A DNA stretch of 64,000 nucleotides from Dryas octopetala. Lineage: Eukaryota > Streptophyta > Magnoliopsida > Rosales > Rosaceae. A program made the position numbers and the translations under genes. The notes below the pieces were generated by a model. The model did no database searches, was not told the origin of the DNA, and saw only the letters and a program-made list of their open reading frames with translations. The stretch covers positions 20,191,861 to 20,255,860 of the forward strand of contig OY992838.1 in the NCBI GenBank assembly GCA_963921425.1, given 5' to 3'. How positions within the stretch are numbered: the first letter of the stretch is position 1; each line of letters starts with the position of its first letter. Shown here piece after piece: positions 1 to 11,821 of the stretch.

Positions 1-81
1 AAAAGGAAAAAGAGAGATAAGGAAGTCTGAAAAAGTGAAAAGAAAGGACCTTCAACTGTCGGAGGAAATTGTCTTAAAGGT

Positions 82-2570
82 TTGGTTAGTCGTTACGATT
101 CCTACACCCCACTTCGCATACCTCGGGAGCAGATCTTGATGGAGATATATGATAGCAGGTTACTCCAGAAACTAAGAAAGATGTCCACTGATCCGACCAA
201 AAGGCCTCAAGACAAATATTGCAGATATCATAGGGATCACAGGCATAACACAGAGGATTGTTTCAAACTAAAGGAACAAATTGAGAGCCCTATCGGAAGG
301 GGGCACATAAGAAATTATGTAGCAAATCAACCTTGAGGACCTCGAGAAAACAGGCAAATGACTTTGCCACCACCCCAGCAGAGGGCCAAGGGGAAGATAA
401 TACAATTCATTCATGGAGCAATCCATAATGGTGGAGAATCTGGCAATGAGAGAAAGAATTACATGAAGTAGGCCCGAATTGAGCCTCATGAATAAGAGGT
501 ATTATCAGTTCGGCATCAGAGGCTTGAGCTTGTAAGCTTTCGAGAGCAGGACATGAGGGGGTTAGACCGTACTACCCTCACAATGACGCGTTAGTAATCC
601 CAGCGATGATCGCTAATAAAATTGTGAAAAGATTTTTCATAGATCCGAGGAGTTCGGCGGATGTAATCTATTGGGAAACTCTAGAAAAAATGAAAATCCC
701 AATTGAAAGGATGAGACCTTCGGCAACAACTTTGAAAGGCTTCGCTGGAGATATGGCTGAATGCCTGGGGTCCATAACATTGCCTATAACTGTAGGAGAA
801 GAGCCTCAAACTAGCACGGTAGTGGCAGATTTCATTGCAGAATTCACAATGGCTACTTTCTCAGAAGATATGAAGGATGAACCTTGGATCCTGAACGTGG
901 ATGGTTCATAAACCACAAGGGACATGGAGCAGGTTTGCTTCTAACTTTGCCAGAAGAAGTAAAACAGCCATTCGCGTTGAAATTCAATTTCAATGCAACT
1001 AACAATAGTTCAGAGTATGAAGCGTTGATTGCAGGGTTGCGAATGGCAAAAGAAATGGGGGTTCGAAATATCAAAGTCTTTAGCGATTCACAACTGATTG
1101 TGAACCAGGTAAACTTAGAATATGAGGCCAAAGAGCCAAATATGATTGAGTATCTAGATAAAGTCAAGAAATTACAAAGGAAGTTTGACAGAATTCAGAT
1201 TTAACAAGTTTCGCGAACCCACAATGCTTTGGCAGATGCATTAGCGAGGCTCGCCTCTTCATTAGAGGCAACCCTTCCCATAAGCATATTGGTCGAAGAA
1301 TTAGACAGACCAAGCATTGAATCAGGAGAAGCTGCAATAATGCAGGTGGACCAAAAAGTCAGAGAGGACGATTGGACAATGGTGATGGTAGATTTCATTT
1401 TAAATGAAAAACTACCTTTAGATCCAAAAGAGGCGCACAGTATAAGGAGAAGATCAGCTCGATATGTTGGTATAGGTCGGGACCTGTACAAAAGGAGTTA
1501 CTCTAGTCCACTGTTAAAGTGTTTGGGCCCTTATGAGGTTGACTATGTGCTTCGTGAGGTTCACGAAGGAGTTTGTGAAGCTCATTTTGGTGGGAAAACT
1601 TTGGCATTTAAATTACTCAGCAAGAGTTTTATTCGCCAAAGATGAGACAAGAAGCAGAGGAATTGGTTCGAAGGTATGAGAAATGTCAAACGTTTGCTAG
1701 TTTGAAGCATCAGCCTGCTAAGCCTTAGGTAGCTCTTACTAGCCTATGGCCATTTGCTCAGTGGGGAATAAATCTTCTAGGACCCTTTCCACAGGCATCT
1801 GGGCAAAGAAAAATGTTAATTGAGGTCATTGATTACTTCACCAAATAGGTAGAGAAAGAGGCAGTGACCAACACAATAGAAGAATACATTGAAAGCTTCG
1901 TTCTCCAATTTATTCTGTGAATGTTTGGAATCCCAAATGTTATAATTTCGGATAATGGAACCCAGTTCGATAGCCATAAATTCAGAGAATTCTATTCGAA
2001 GTATGGGATCAAGAACCACTACTCCTCTCCAACACATCCTCATGCAAATGGACATGTAGAGGTGGCTAACCAAAGCATTTTGAGAGGAATCAAAAGAAGG
2101 CTCGGCTCAGCAAAAGGAAATTGGGCAAATGAACTACATCATAGAGAAAATCCTAACAGAGGAGTCCTCATTCACATTGGCCTATGGGACTGAAGCTGTA
2201 ATCCTAGTTGAAATAGGTTCGCAGAGCTTCAGAGTTCAACAGGTCAATCTACAAAGAAATGATGAAGCTCTAAGGATGAACTTAGATTTGCTTGAAGAAA
2301 AAAAGGAGACTTCACAGCTTTGTCAGGCATACTTCAAATAGAAGATGTGGAATATCATTCCAAAAGAGTCAAGCCTAGACATTTCAAAGTTGGTGACTTG
2401 GTCCTCCTAGAAGTAATGCCTAACAAAAAGATTCTGGAAGAAGGAAAGCTAGGGGAAACTTGGGAAGGTCCATATAAAGTCATCGACATGAGAAGGACAG
2501 GTACATATTGGCTACAGGATTTGAATGAAACGAATATGCCAAGGCCATGAAATATAATGCACTTAAGAAG
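82..2570 (+). pseudogene. Remnant gag-pol of Ty3/gypsy element (RT deleted)
   Basis: Near 225-275 a frame reads the plant gag knuckle pattern C-x2-H-x4-H-x4-C. From about 606 comes a retropepsin-like segment in which the usual D-G-G has become D-P-R. Near 820-835 it runs directly into the linker that normally precedes the second RNase H, so the reverse transcriptase and first RNase H (roughly 1.5 kb) are gone. The archaeal-type RNase H follows at about 880-1260. The integrase has its zinc-binding region at about 1555-1700. The catalytic core includes a D-N-G motif near 1951 and the glutamate near 2060, and the C-terminal region runs to about 2550. In-frame stops occur at several places (for example near 1726, 1846 and 1918) together with frame changes, so no working polyprotein is possible. 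In the zinc site the first Cys of C-x2-C is Tyr, as in the young element. Confidence 0.85.
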
Positions 2571-2888
2571 TTCTATTAGTAGGAAGAGCATTCAATGTAT
2601 CAATCCTATTGTATGAATTCAAAAAACTTTAAATTCTAAGTGCTAATTTCATTTCATAATTTTAAGAGCTGAAGCTCATTACAATTATCCTAAAAAAAAA
2701 AAAAAAGCAAATAACGATAAAATATAATAAAATACTAAACCAGGGAGGCACTTTCCCTGGGGTCTTACAAAGATTCACTCAATGCTGGGGAGTTAACCAA
2801 TCTCCTCGACATTGTTCCTTGATGCAGTAAAGGGAGGGTGAGGCTCAGATGCCTCCCAGGAGTTAATGTCATCCTAGGAGTCTGCGAA

Positions 2889-3415
2889 CTATGACACCAC
2901 AACCTTGGTATAACGTCCGAAGCGGTCAAAACCCTCCTTGAAGCATCGCTCCTTCTCCTCCATGGTAGCATGACGCTGATGAAGGATGGTAGTGTCAAGA
3001 TCATCCTTCATTAGGTCAAAACGGGCACGCAGGACCCTAAATTTTCTCTTCCAATACAGGCAGCATCCTCGCAAATGAGCAGTGGTGGTACGAGACTCGT
3101 ACAGTTGCCTCTGTACCTCCAGAAGCTCAGTCTGGAGCTTATTGACCATGTCACTCCAGTTCCTTGAAACTCCAAGGAAGGAGTTAAGCATGTCGGCATT
3201 CTCAATTACTAGCCCATGGATCCAATCTTCATCATCCTCAGAATCAAACATTTGCTCTAGGTAAGATCGGTCATGTTGAGAACCCACTAGAGGGGGTGGG
3301 GTGCGTTGGTTGAAGGAGGGACTTCACCAGATGTTTCCTTATTTGAAAGATTGGAGGTTGGGTTGGGAATTTCGTTTGCAGCAGTTGCAAGCATGTTATT
3401 GGAAGAACTAGCCAT
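2889..3415 (-). pseudogene. Small antisense ORF of old Ty3/gypsy element, coiled-coil-like
   Basis: On the minus strand an ATG at 3413-3415 opens a Ser/Asn-rich N-terminus. One frame change near 3290-3300 is needed to join the 132-codon frame that ends at 2889. The encoded protein would be about 175 aa, acidic at the front and rich in Leu, Arg, Glu and Gln heptads behind, which suggests a coiled coil. I do not recognise the family. It starts about 320 bp beyond the pol stop and runs antisense to pol. A TATA box lies upstream at 3502-3509. It is separate from the larger antisense frame at 4110-6794, so this element has, or had, two antisense units. Function unknown. Confidence 0.45.
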
Positions 3416-3501
3416 GAAATTTTTTTTTTTCTCTTTGATTTCTTTTTCACGTAATCAGAAAATAAAGGATTTGGATGGATGAAAGAGATAATGGGAGGTG
3501 G

Positions 3502-3509
3502 TATTTATA
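3502..3509 (-). promoter_or_regulatory. TATA box for the antisense ORF
   Basis: The minus strand reads CTATAAATAC here, 87-94 bp upstream of the ATG at 3415. That is a normal plant TATA-to-ATG distance and supports transcription antisense to pol. Confidence 0.45.
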
Positions 3510-4109
3510 GATGCCAATACACGATTTTTCATTGAAAACCGAAGAGGCACAACCCCATAAGATCATGCCCTTCTTTCTCGCCAGACGTGCAATCAGGCGT
3601 CACAGGTTTCAAGGAAAGCCATTTGGGTGTCACGACGGTTTGTTTAATGATTAAACCTATGCCTCGAGCCATAAGATCAAGAGATGCTCTGTGCTTTGTA
3701 ATAAATTGCAAGGCTAATATGGGTTTATTTTCTTTTGAATAAGAAAATAATTCCCACCCAAAAGAAAATGGGCTTTGAATAAAGCTCGGATACTTAGGCC
3801 TAATCTGGGTTAAAACTCAGATTTTTCTTAGAGAAAGAGCCTGAGAGTCATCCCACTCAGATAGGGCCCGTAGAGGCAAAATATGATTTATTGAAAATCA
3901 TATGAATAATAAAGGATCCTAGTTAATGGTTTTGTGCACAAAATCAAAATTTGATTGATGGAATTAAATTTTCATTAATCCTGAGATGTTAAGTTCAAAT
4001 AAAAAAGCTTAGTATCTAATTGCCAATCGAATTAAGTTTCGATGACATCAAAATACATAATTCTACCTGATAGAATTTTTACAAAATAAGGGGGGAAATC
4101 TTAAGGATG
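3510..4109. other. Unassigned AT-rich stretch of old element
   Basis: No coding frame of note is visible on either strand. The stretch lies between the two antisense ORFs of the old element and would hold the promoter of the small one and the 3' end of the large one. Confidence 0.4.
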
Positions 4110-6794
4110 AAAATCATTGGGGATCATTATCCCCTTGCTCAGGAACCACATTGTCCAAATTCCCTAGATTTGGGAATTCTTTTTTGGCATAAATTCAATT
4201 TAGACACATAACTATATAAGCTATTTCAACGGGGTCCATGAACTTTAAAATATTTCAAATATACACCCGATCTATTATCTAAATTGAAAAATAAACTTTT
4301 GTCCATTGATTCGTTGAGAGATCAGTTAAATGACAGTTTGGCTTTTGCTGACCGGGATTACTTGGCGATGTGGCGCTATCTCAGCAAACATTTCTCGCCA
4401 AATGAGCGACACATGCCCACAATTTAATAATAATAGAGAGAGAGAGAGTTTGTGGGCCCGTGTCAGAGGTTAGGTGAACCCGTGTCGCTCATTTCCCGCC
4501 AAATGAGTGACACGGGTCCACCTAACCCCTGGCACGGATCCACAAACTCATCATCTCTTTCTTGCTCGTTGAACACAAGTGAGGGATTTATATTCGAATT
4601 TGGAGGAAAACGTGATGTTTTTGGGAGACTAAATGGTCAGAAAAGCGTTCGACGAGCGGGAAAGAGGTGATAGGTGTGTGGGCTCGTGTCAAGTGGACAT
4701 GTGTTGCTTATTTGGCTGGAAATGTATGCTAAGTTGGTGCCATGTCGCCAATTAATCCCCGTTAGCAAAAGCCAAGCTGACATTTAACTGATCTCTCAAT
4801 AAATTGATGGACGAAATTTCATTTTTCAATTTACATAATAAATCAGGTGTATATTTGAAATATTTAAAAGTTCGTAGACCCTATTGAAATAGCATATATA
4901 GTTATGTGTCTAAATTGAATTTATGTCTTCTTTTTTTATTCTCTCCTTACAACTTCCAAAACCTTCGAGGAAGCAGACATTGATCAACTCGACATATTTT
5001 GGAGAGTCTTCAGCAAGAGAAGTTGCAAGCTTCTCCTTTAGATCTTGATTTTCTTTTTGGAGAGCTTAATGAACAGCTTCTTTTTCAGTAAGGCTGGACT
5101 TAAGAATTGTAAGGGAGACCACATTCCCAGCGTTCTCCAGCTCCAAGTTTGAAACCTCTAAGGTGCTTGCCTCAATCTGATCTCATCTCCTTTAGGGACA
5201 ACTCTTTCCTTTCTAGAAGAACTTTTGAATCTCTCAGCTCAATATTACTTCTGATTCAAGAGGTGTTAATAGCAGAGAGATCTTTCTTCAAACTGTTAAT
5301 AGAGGCTTTGAGTTGGGCAATTTCAGTGGAAGAAGCTTCGCGAGTTTGATGAAGTTCTTCATGGATATATAGTTCTGACCTCGTCTTCAAGATCCCCTCT
5401 TAGCCTCATCATGTCAGCATCCAAGCTCGCCCTGCCCAGTAAAGACTGAGAAGGGGAAAAAGGTGTCACATGTGCATGCATTGAAAGTATATAGAAAATA
5501 GGCTTAAATATAAGTACCTTTACTTGAGCCACAGCACCCAAAATACAAGCCTTTTCAGTGGATAAATTCCCTGCTGGTTTGTCAAGTGGTGGCATTGGTA
5601 GGTTCGAGTCACTGAAAAGCCTCGACATTGCAGATTTGAAATCTTTTGGCAATTCAGTTTTATGATTGGCCTGATCTGGGGTAACCTCGATTGAAGAATG
5701 AATAGGAGAAAGCTCCCCCGACCCACCAAGATCATGATGTACATCCATTTTTGGGCTATTTTCCTCAAGAGAAAGTTTATGAGCTGCGATCTTCTTCAGG
5801 GGGAGATTTTTAAACCTTTCTAAGGGCATTAGAAGGCTAGGATCTTCTTGAAGTTCCTTTTTCCTTTTTGATACTTGACACAATGGGACCATGTGTCTCT
5901 TGGTGGTGAATAGAAGGGGAATAGAAACCTCGATTTCTTTGGGAGAACCAACAGTCTTTGAGCTCATGGCTTCGGTTGTTTCAGCAATGTCCTTAAAACA
6001 AGGACCGGTTTGAGCAACAACAACCTCAACACTGCTCCCCAAAGGTGGAATGTCCTTGAGGCTCATAATTTTTTGAATCCTCTTTTCTTGATCCTTGTTG
6101 ATGATAGGGCAAGCTCTTCTATTTTCAGGAATCCCCACGAAATTCCATTTTTGAGGGACCGGAAAGTCCTTGGGATCATCATCCCTAAATTCCTAATCAC
6201 CACCCACATGAACAAAATATCCTTTCCAGTCGTGATTTAAAGATGAGTTATCTGTAATAAGCGACCGACCTTTTCTAGGAATTAGATACCAAAAGCATCT
6301 AGCTACTTTCTCCGTTAGTCTAAGATTATAAAAATACATGATCTCCCTAACAGTAAGATATGTTTTTTTTTTCCTATTTTCCATGTATGTACCTAAATAG
6401 GTTCCATTGCGTTAAAATGTGAAGGAGAGTTATCCAACTGTTGGGAACAAGTTGGGCTGGAGGGAGGTCGAAGTACCACAAGAATTCTCTAATAGTGTGA
6501 TGAAGGGAAAGGTGGAGTCCGAAATCAAAAGGTTGTTTAAAAAAGCATATGACATTTTCATAAAAGTAAAGGCGCATGCCTTTTTGGACCGGGGGTCGAA
6601 AAAGTGATCTTGTGAGGGCGGTGAAGATGTTTAAGGTTTTTGCAGTCCTTTTCTGTCACATGGCACGACACTCCATTAATTCCCAGAAGCGGATACTTTT
6701 GAGGTCGAATTGCATCTTCCACAACTAGAATTTCAATGTCGTATTGACTAGGGAGAATGATTGGGATGGTAGAGGGAATAACGGATGAATCCAT
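4110..6794 (-). pseudogene. Antisense extra gene of old element, PF04195-like, broken
   Basis: Reading down the minus strand, the gene begins with an ATG at 6794. A frame change then leads to a segment around 6380-6570 with the pattern of 'putative gypsy type transposon' proteins (hydrophobic L-x-L-x3-I-R-x-F, then a P-N-S-W motif). Next comes an intron-like break and a second domain half at about 6190-6384. A 259-codon open frame follows at 6138-5359, containing a likely donor at about 5515 and acceptor at about 5443. A frame rich in Glu, Lys and Leu heptads then runs from about 5440 to 4940, broken by several stops. The frame is interrupted by the MULE-type insertion at 4186-4927 and its acidic tail resumes below 4186. 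The domain order (conserved domain, linker, coiled coil, acidic tail) matches the intact antisense gene at 42995-45374. Confidence 0.65.
4186..4927. mobile_element. MULE-type fold-back MITE, 742 bp
   Basis: The two ends are long imperfect inverted repeats of about 190 bp (4186-4375 and 4738-4927). They are flanked by a perfect 9-bp duplication TTCTTTTTT at 4177-4185 and 4928-4936, which is diagnostic of Mutator-like insertion. A second inner palindrome occupies about 4448-4550, so nearly the whole element can fold on itself. There is no transposase. It interrupts the antisense gene of the old retrotransposon. Confidence 0.9.
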
Positions 6795-7447
6795 AATTAG
6801 GGTTTTTAAAAGAGAAGGAAGACTGAAGTTTGGTATTTTATCTTCAAAGAGTTTAAGGTTGCAATGGTTGGAACTCCTCGATCCCTTAAAGCTTCGAGCA
6901 TTAAGGAAGAAGGGGTAACTGATGGGCCATATTTCATTTTATCATATAATGAGTTATTTAGGAGCCTAGATAATTATCCATGAAGCCCAAAGAGCTTGTG
7001 ATATGAAGGCTCATAGCCCAATTAATTGACATTCAGGATAAGCCATAAAGTGGCTCGCAAATTCAAATTTAAAAATAAACTGTCTCGGCAGTTCTAAGCT
7101 AGCCTCGACAGTTAAACTGAGAGAAGTTATTCCCAATTTTTCAAGGATAAACCACTCCAAGTTCATGGTATAAAGCTCGGCAGAAGTTAGAACACGAGGG
7201 TAAGGATACAAAACCTGAGTAATAGTCTACTTTCATTAAAAATGAAATCTAACTTAAGCATCGGAGTCCCTATGAGGAACAACCTCACATGGAATACTTA
7301 GAACTCACTTGTTCATGGTTGCAGGAAGTCCAAGGAAGCAAGGAGCGGTTAACACTCAAATCACCAATATGTCAGCCAAGTGCGAATTCGAGTCTCATTA
7401 GCACTAATATCACAAGTTTAAATGTTTAACGAGACTTAGGAAATTTA
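6795..7447. other. Upstream of antisense gene; possible 3' LTR of old element
   Basis: By analogy with the young element, this is where the antisense gene's promoter, the polypurine tract and the 3' LTR of the old element should be. A purine run ending near 6916 is followed by TG. The LTR's far end cannot be fixed without a second copy. No coding frame is seen. Confidence 0.3.
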
Positions 7448-7746
7448 GGGGGTGTCCTCAACTTAGATTTTAATAGATTTTAAAAGTCCAACAAAATCTA
7501 GGTGTTCTCAATTAGGATTTTAATGGATTCCATAGAAATGTAGGTGTCCCTAACTCAAATTTTAATGGATTCCAACGAAATTTAGGTATCCTAAAAAACT
7601 CATGGATTTCATTAAGTGATGAATTTCAATGGATTTGAATGGATTTTTTACACAACAAATTTTATGAGAATTCAGCCAATATCCCTAAAATTTTGATAGA
7701 TTCTATGAATTTTAAAATCCATTAAAATCTGAGTTGGGAACACTCC
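7448..7746. mobile_element. Tourist-like (PIF/Harbinger) MITE, 299 bp
   Basis: The ends read GGGGGTGTCCTCAACTTAG and, on the other strand, AGGAGTGTTCCCAACTCAG. Both run into a shared ATTTTAATGG-type stretch. The element is flanked by the 3-bp duplication TTA (7445-7447 and 7747-7749), typical of PIF/Harbinger MITEs. It is non-coding and contains several copies of an 'aatggatt' word. Confidence 0.8.
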
Positions 7747-9353
7747 TTAATTTCTAGGACTTTAGGTAGTATGCAAGTAAAATTCACATGTGAAAATTAG
7801 GGAAATGTTATTTCTCCCCGAATAAAAAAAGGACACCGTAGTTCTTGAGGAAGGAATAATTTTGTGTCCAAAAAAATGTTTGTATTCAAATTGCAATGAA
7901 AAAAGAAGGGGAAGTTAGTAAAAACCACTTGTATTGAGAAATGGACCAGTTACATCAAAAAATATGGGACTGAACAAAATAAAACAAAACAAATCCTAGT
8001 TCAGTAACTGGAGAAATTTTTCAGTATTTCAGTAACACCACATGTCAATGCTGAGTGATGTTACTTGACTAATAGAATTTTAACACGTGGCAGCTAAAGA
8101 CACATCACCCAAACACTGTGATTAACACTATAACTTCTTATTGACCTAAAACCCTATAACTTTCTTTTCCTAAGCTAATTTCTGATGTCAGCAATAGATG
8201 CGGTGCTCGTTGGTGATGGCAAAGCAAAAGATGAAGTCGACAAACACGGTGGCCTTCGGTGGGATGAGTCGATGGGGAAGCAAAACAAGAGAGGCTTCAT
8301 CCAAGAGTGATATGAATTTTGTAAAAAATGATTGCAGATCTGCAAGTATAATGGGAGTGCATTGATCGCAATGGTTGAGATTTAAATTCTTGATGCTTTC
8401 CTTGTTGAATATTTGTTAGTTGCAAAGCAATTGCTTCTGCAAAGAATCTATATATATATATATATTCTCTATGGCCTCTGCCCTCTGGTTCTTTCTGTGC
8501 AAGTGAACAACACTTCAATGCGCCGATCACAATAGTAGAATTAAGTGTTAATTACAATTATATACCTCAACTATACATCACTTTTCAACTTGGTACCTCT
8601 TGTTCAAAAACTTTCATTTAGGTACCTCAACTTTAATATTTCGTCAACTTAGTACCTCCATTAGTTTGACTGTTAGGATGACCGTTAATTAATGGCATGG
8701 CATACGCAAACCCCACAATTTGACTTTTAAAATATATATATAATATTTAAAAATACTATAAAATAATGTAAAATACAACAAAAAAAAATTGAATTAAAAA
8801 AAAAAATCCACGTGCAAACCCCCTTTTCTTCTCATTTCTCCAATCTTCTTTCTTCTGCAACTCCACCCTTTGCAGCACCAACACCCCACCCATTTCTTTT
8901 CTTCTTCTTCTTAACCTTTTCTTTTTTTTCTTCTTCTTTTACAACTCCCCATCATCTTCATTGTTTACTCATTCAAATCTACAAATATAAAATTAAAATT
9001 ACAAAAACAAATAACAAATAAAATAACCCAAACCAAAATTTAAAAAAAAATCAGCTCCAAGCTTCCAAATTGGCAGTACACCCAAAACAATTGGTTGATT
9101 CTGGAATCTTGAAGGGACAATGGATGAAGTTGATTCGTTGTTTATGTTCTTTGTTATGCTCGAACAGTCGCTGGGCCTCTGGGTCAGGTTTGAAGCCGGT
9201 GTCGCGCTCCGGGTCGAGTTTGCGGCGAAGGAGGGAGAGAGGGAGACAACTGAGAGGGCTTTGTAATTGTACACCTTGTCAAATTTGGTGAAGCTGTAGG
9301 CACCCGTTAGATCCGGCGGTGTCGCGCTTGTAGAGAGAAAAAAAGAGTGACAA

Positions 9354-9354
<1 letters not shown>

Positions 9355-9416
<62 letters not shown>

Positions 9417-9423
9417 AAGAAAG

Positions 9424-9453
<30 letters not shown>
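9355..9453. repeat. GA / GAAA microsatellite
   Basis: Runs of GA change into GAAA repeats inside the MULE-type element. The open frames nearby are by-products of this low-complexity sequence. Confidence 0.95.
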
Positions 9454-9456
<3 letters not shown>

Positions 9457-9957
9457 CATCTGGGAGGTGGGATGCTGATGTGGGGGAAGGGGTTTTCGGC
9501 CGATGGCCGAAAAGGGGGAAGGAGGTGGGTGGAGGGTGATTGAGTTTAGGGTTGCTGGGATCGTATTTGGGTTGGGTTGCCTAAGTTGGATTGCTTTGGA
9601 GTCAGCTGGAGTGAGAGGGAAAGAGAGTGACAGAGAGATAGGAAAAAAGAGTGAGCGAGAAAGGGAGAGAGTGAGAGATAGAGAGATGCGGCTGAGAGAA
9701 AGGTTGCCGATGAATGGGAATGGGTTGGGTCGTCGATGCGACGGAGAGGGAGGGAGGTGGGTTTCTGCGCGCGCTTCTTTCTTTGTTTGCCTTTTTTTTT
9801 TTCAAAATTCTAATTTTTTTTTCTATTTTATATCATTTTTAGAGTTATTAGTTTTTGTCCACGTGGATATTTTTAGTGGTAGGATCCGTGTATGCCACAT
9901 TAATACCGCGTAGGCAGTTAACGGTCATCTGAATGGTCAAACTAACGAAGGTACTAA

Positions 9958-10629
9958 GGCTCCGTTTGGGATTGCGGTGGAAGACCCAAAAGCTGTTATG
10001 GATGACAATTCTCAATCATCTACAGCAGTTTTGATGTTTGGTAAAAAAATTAAAAATTGCTTTTCTTCACAATTCTCAACTTCCCACAACAAAAACAGAA
10101 AGCAGATTTCTAGGTGCTTTTGAAAGTTGTAGTGAATCACAGCAACAATGAATATTTTATTTTACCCATAATACCCTCATTGATTTATATAATTTTTATT
10201 TATTTATTTTGAATTAAAAAAATGTCGATTGTTAGTTATATTTCATATTGTAATAATTAATTATGATATTTTATTTGTACGATTAAAATTATAATATACT
10301 TAAAAAAATAATAGGCATACTTATTTAATAATGTTGTTCTTAAAAAAATTAATGCTAATAAAAATTTGAAGCCACAAATTTAAAAAACAAGTAAAAAAAC
10401 ATTTTATTTTTACCAAACAAATAAGTGAAAGACACTTTCAGCATCATGTCTATTTTAGTAATTATACACAGTCACAACACTTTTACATTAACATTTACCA
10501 AACACTTTGATACTGTTTTTTGCATTAACAACACTTTTGAAAACATAGTTTACCAAACAGTCAATTGTTTTACTTTACAGCTGATTTTACTTCACAGCTG
10601 TTTTTCCTCACAGCAATACCAACTGGCCC
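9958..10629. mobile_element. Tourist-like MITE, 672 bp, nested
   Basis: The ends GGCTCCGTTTGGGATTGC and, on the other strand, GGGCCAGTTGGTATTGC are related inverted repeats. They are flanked by the 3-bp duplication TAA (9955-9957 and 10630-10632). Removing the element restores a continuous inverted repeat for the host element at 8545-10736. It is AT-rich and non-coding. Confidence 0.85.
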
Positions 10630-10880
10630 TAAGTTGACGAAATATTGAAGTTGAGGTACCCGAATGAAAGTTTTTGAACCAGAGGTATCAAGTTGAAAAG
10701 TGATGTATAGTTGAGGTATATAATTATAATTAACCTTAGAATTAACGGTGTTAAGGTATTTGGGTGATGTGTCTTTAGTTGCCACGTGTTAAAATTCTAT
10801 TAGTCAAGTAACACCACTCAACATTGACAGGTGGTGTTACTGGAACACTAACAAATTTCTCGAATAACTGAGCCAACAAT

Positions 10881-11821
10881 AAGAAAATTGGGAGGACGGC
10901 TTCTCAACTGAGTCTCGTTCTTGTTTGCTCTGTATCCACAACAACTAAAACCCAGAGACTAGGGTTTCTCTTCACAAGAACCATAGGAAAATGCACTCCA
11001 CAGTTTGATTTTTTTTTTTCTCTCTCTCTCTCTCTCTCACTCATTTTTTCTTTGTTGGGTTAGGTTATGATTGGGTGGTGGTGTATGAGAAGGCCGCAAC
11101 ACTTGAAGCCCAACGCTTCTCTGTTGCCAATGAGGCTTGTCATTAGCAACCATGTGATGTAATTGTGTTTTTTTGCTTTTGCATTTTATTTATTTCACTA
11201 TGGACCTAAATACTAATAGAATACTTGGTTCTAGGCTTCTAGGTTTCTAGCTTAATGGTGGGTTGGGTTAAACTCTCTATTTAGGTTCAATTTTGGTGAT
11301 ATTGTGATGAGATTAATCTTGATCAAGTGCAAATTGTTCCATGCCAATTGCAAAACAATCCAATTGGTCATTTTACTCTGCTTGTACAATGATGACCCGT
11401 GGGATGAAAGAGATAAACGTTATGAAATAGTGTATACGTACTCTTGTTGCAGAAGCTTTTTTTCATTCCCTCAAGAATTCAATTGAACGTCTATTGTTTG
11501 GTAACTTAGGTCATGAACTTTTGAGAATCATTAGGAGGTATTAATTCAATGAAGTAGCATTTCACCATCAAACTTTTATCAAATTGTTATGACTTATGAG
11601 AACTAAGCTAGAGAACATCAACCTACAATTGATGGGGTATAAATTGAGGGTGTATTAAAAGCAAAATTCCTTATGAAGCAAATGAATAACTTTACAAAAT
11701 TTATGTAAACTGGATACTAATACAGACATCAAAGCTTCCAACTTTTCCAAGAAAGATAAACAAAAAACACAATTTTCTTTTCTTCTCTGTTTTTGAGAAA
11801 ATTTTAACTTTCCCCAATTTG
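10881..11821. other. 5' flank of the dead TIM44 gene
   Basis: No coding frame is visible. The stretch contains a CT tract at about 11021-11039 and mixed AT-rich sequence. It ends at the ATG of TIM44 exon 1, so it probably held the promoter and leader of that gene. Confidence 0.4.

Larger units (their letters stand above)
1..6920 (+). mobile_element. Old, degenerate Tat-lineage Ty3/gypsy retrotransposon (5' part outside window)
   Basis: The stretch holds, in order on the plus strand, a gag zinc-knuckle remnant, a protease remnant, an archaeal-type RNase H and an integrase. Antisense open frames then follow between the end of pol (about 2570) and about 6800. This layout matches the complete element at 41284-53519 in mirror image. 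Many stops and frameshifts show it is old. The reverse transcriptase and first RNase H are missing. The 5' LTR lies outside the window. The 3' LTR is not proven: a purine-rich run at about 6902-6916 followed by TG near 6919 could be the polypurine tract and LTR start, but no partner LTR is available to test this. Confidence 0.65.
8545..10736. mobile_element. Non-autonomous MULE-type element (contains a Tourist MITE)
   Basis: Inverted ends of about 150 bp, full of 'tacctcaact' words, start at 8545 and end at 10736. They are flanked by a perfect 9-bp duplication TAGAATTAA (8536-8544 and 10737-10745). The right inverted repeat is split by the 672-bp element at 9958-10629. The interior (8690-9900) has pyrimidine-rich stretches, a GA microsatellite and no convincing gene. 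Confidence 0.85.
7996..10880. mobile_element. Outer element of a nested fold-back stack
   Basis: About 130 bp at 7996-8125 recurs inverted at about 10745-10880 with high similarity, so the two arms belong to one inverted-repeat element. Between them sits the 9-bp-TSD element at 8545-10736. No clean target duplication was found at its own ends. No transposase is present. Confidence 0.65.
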
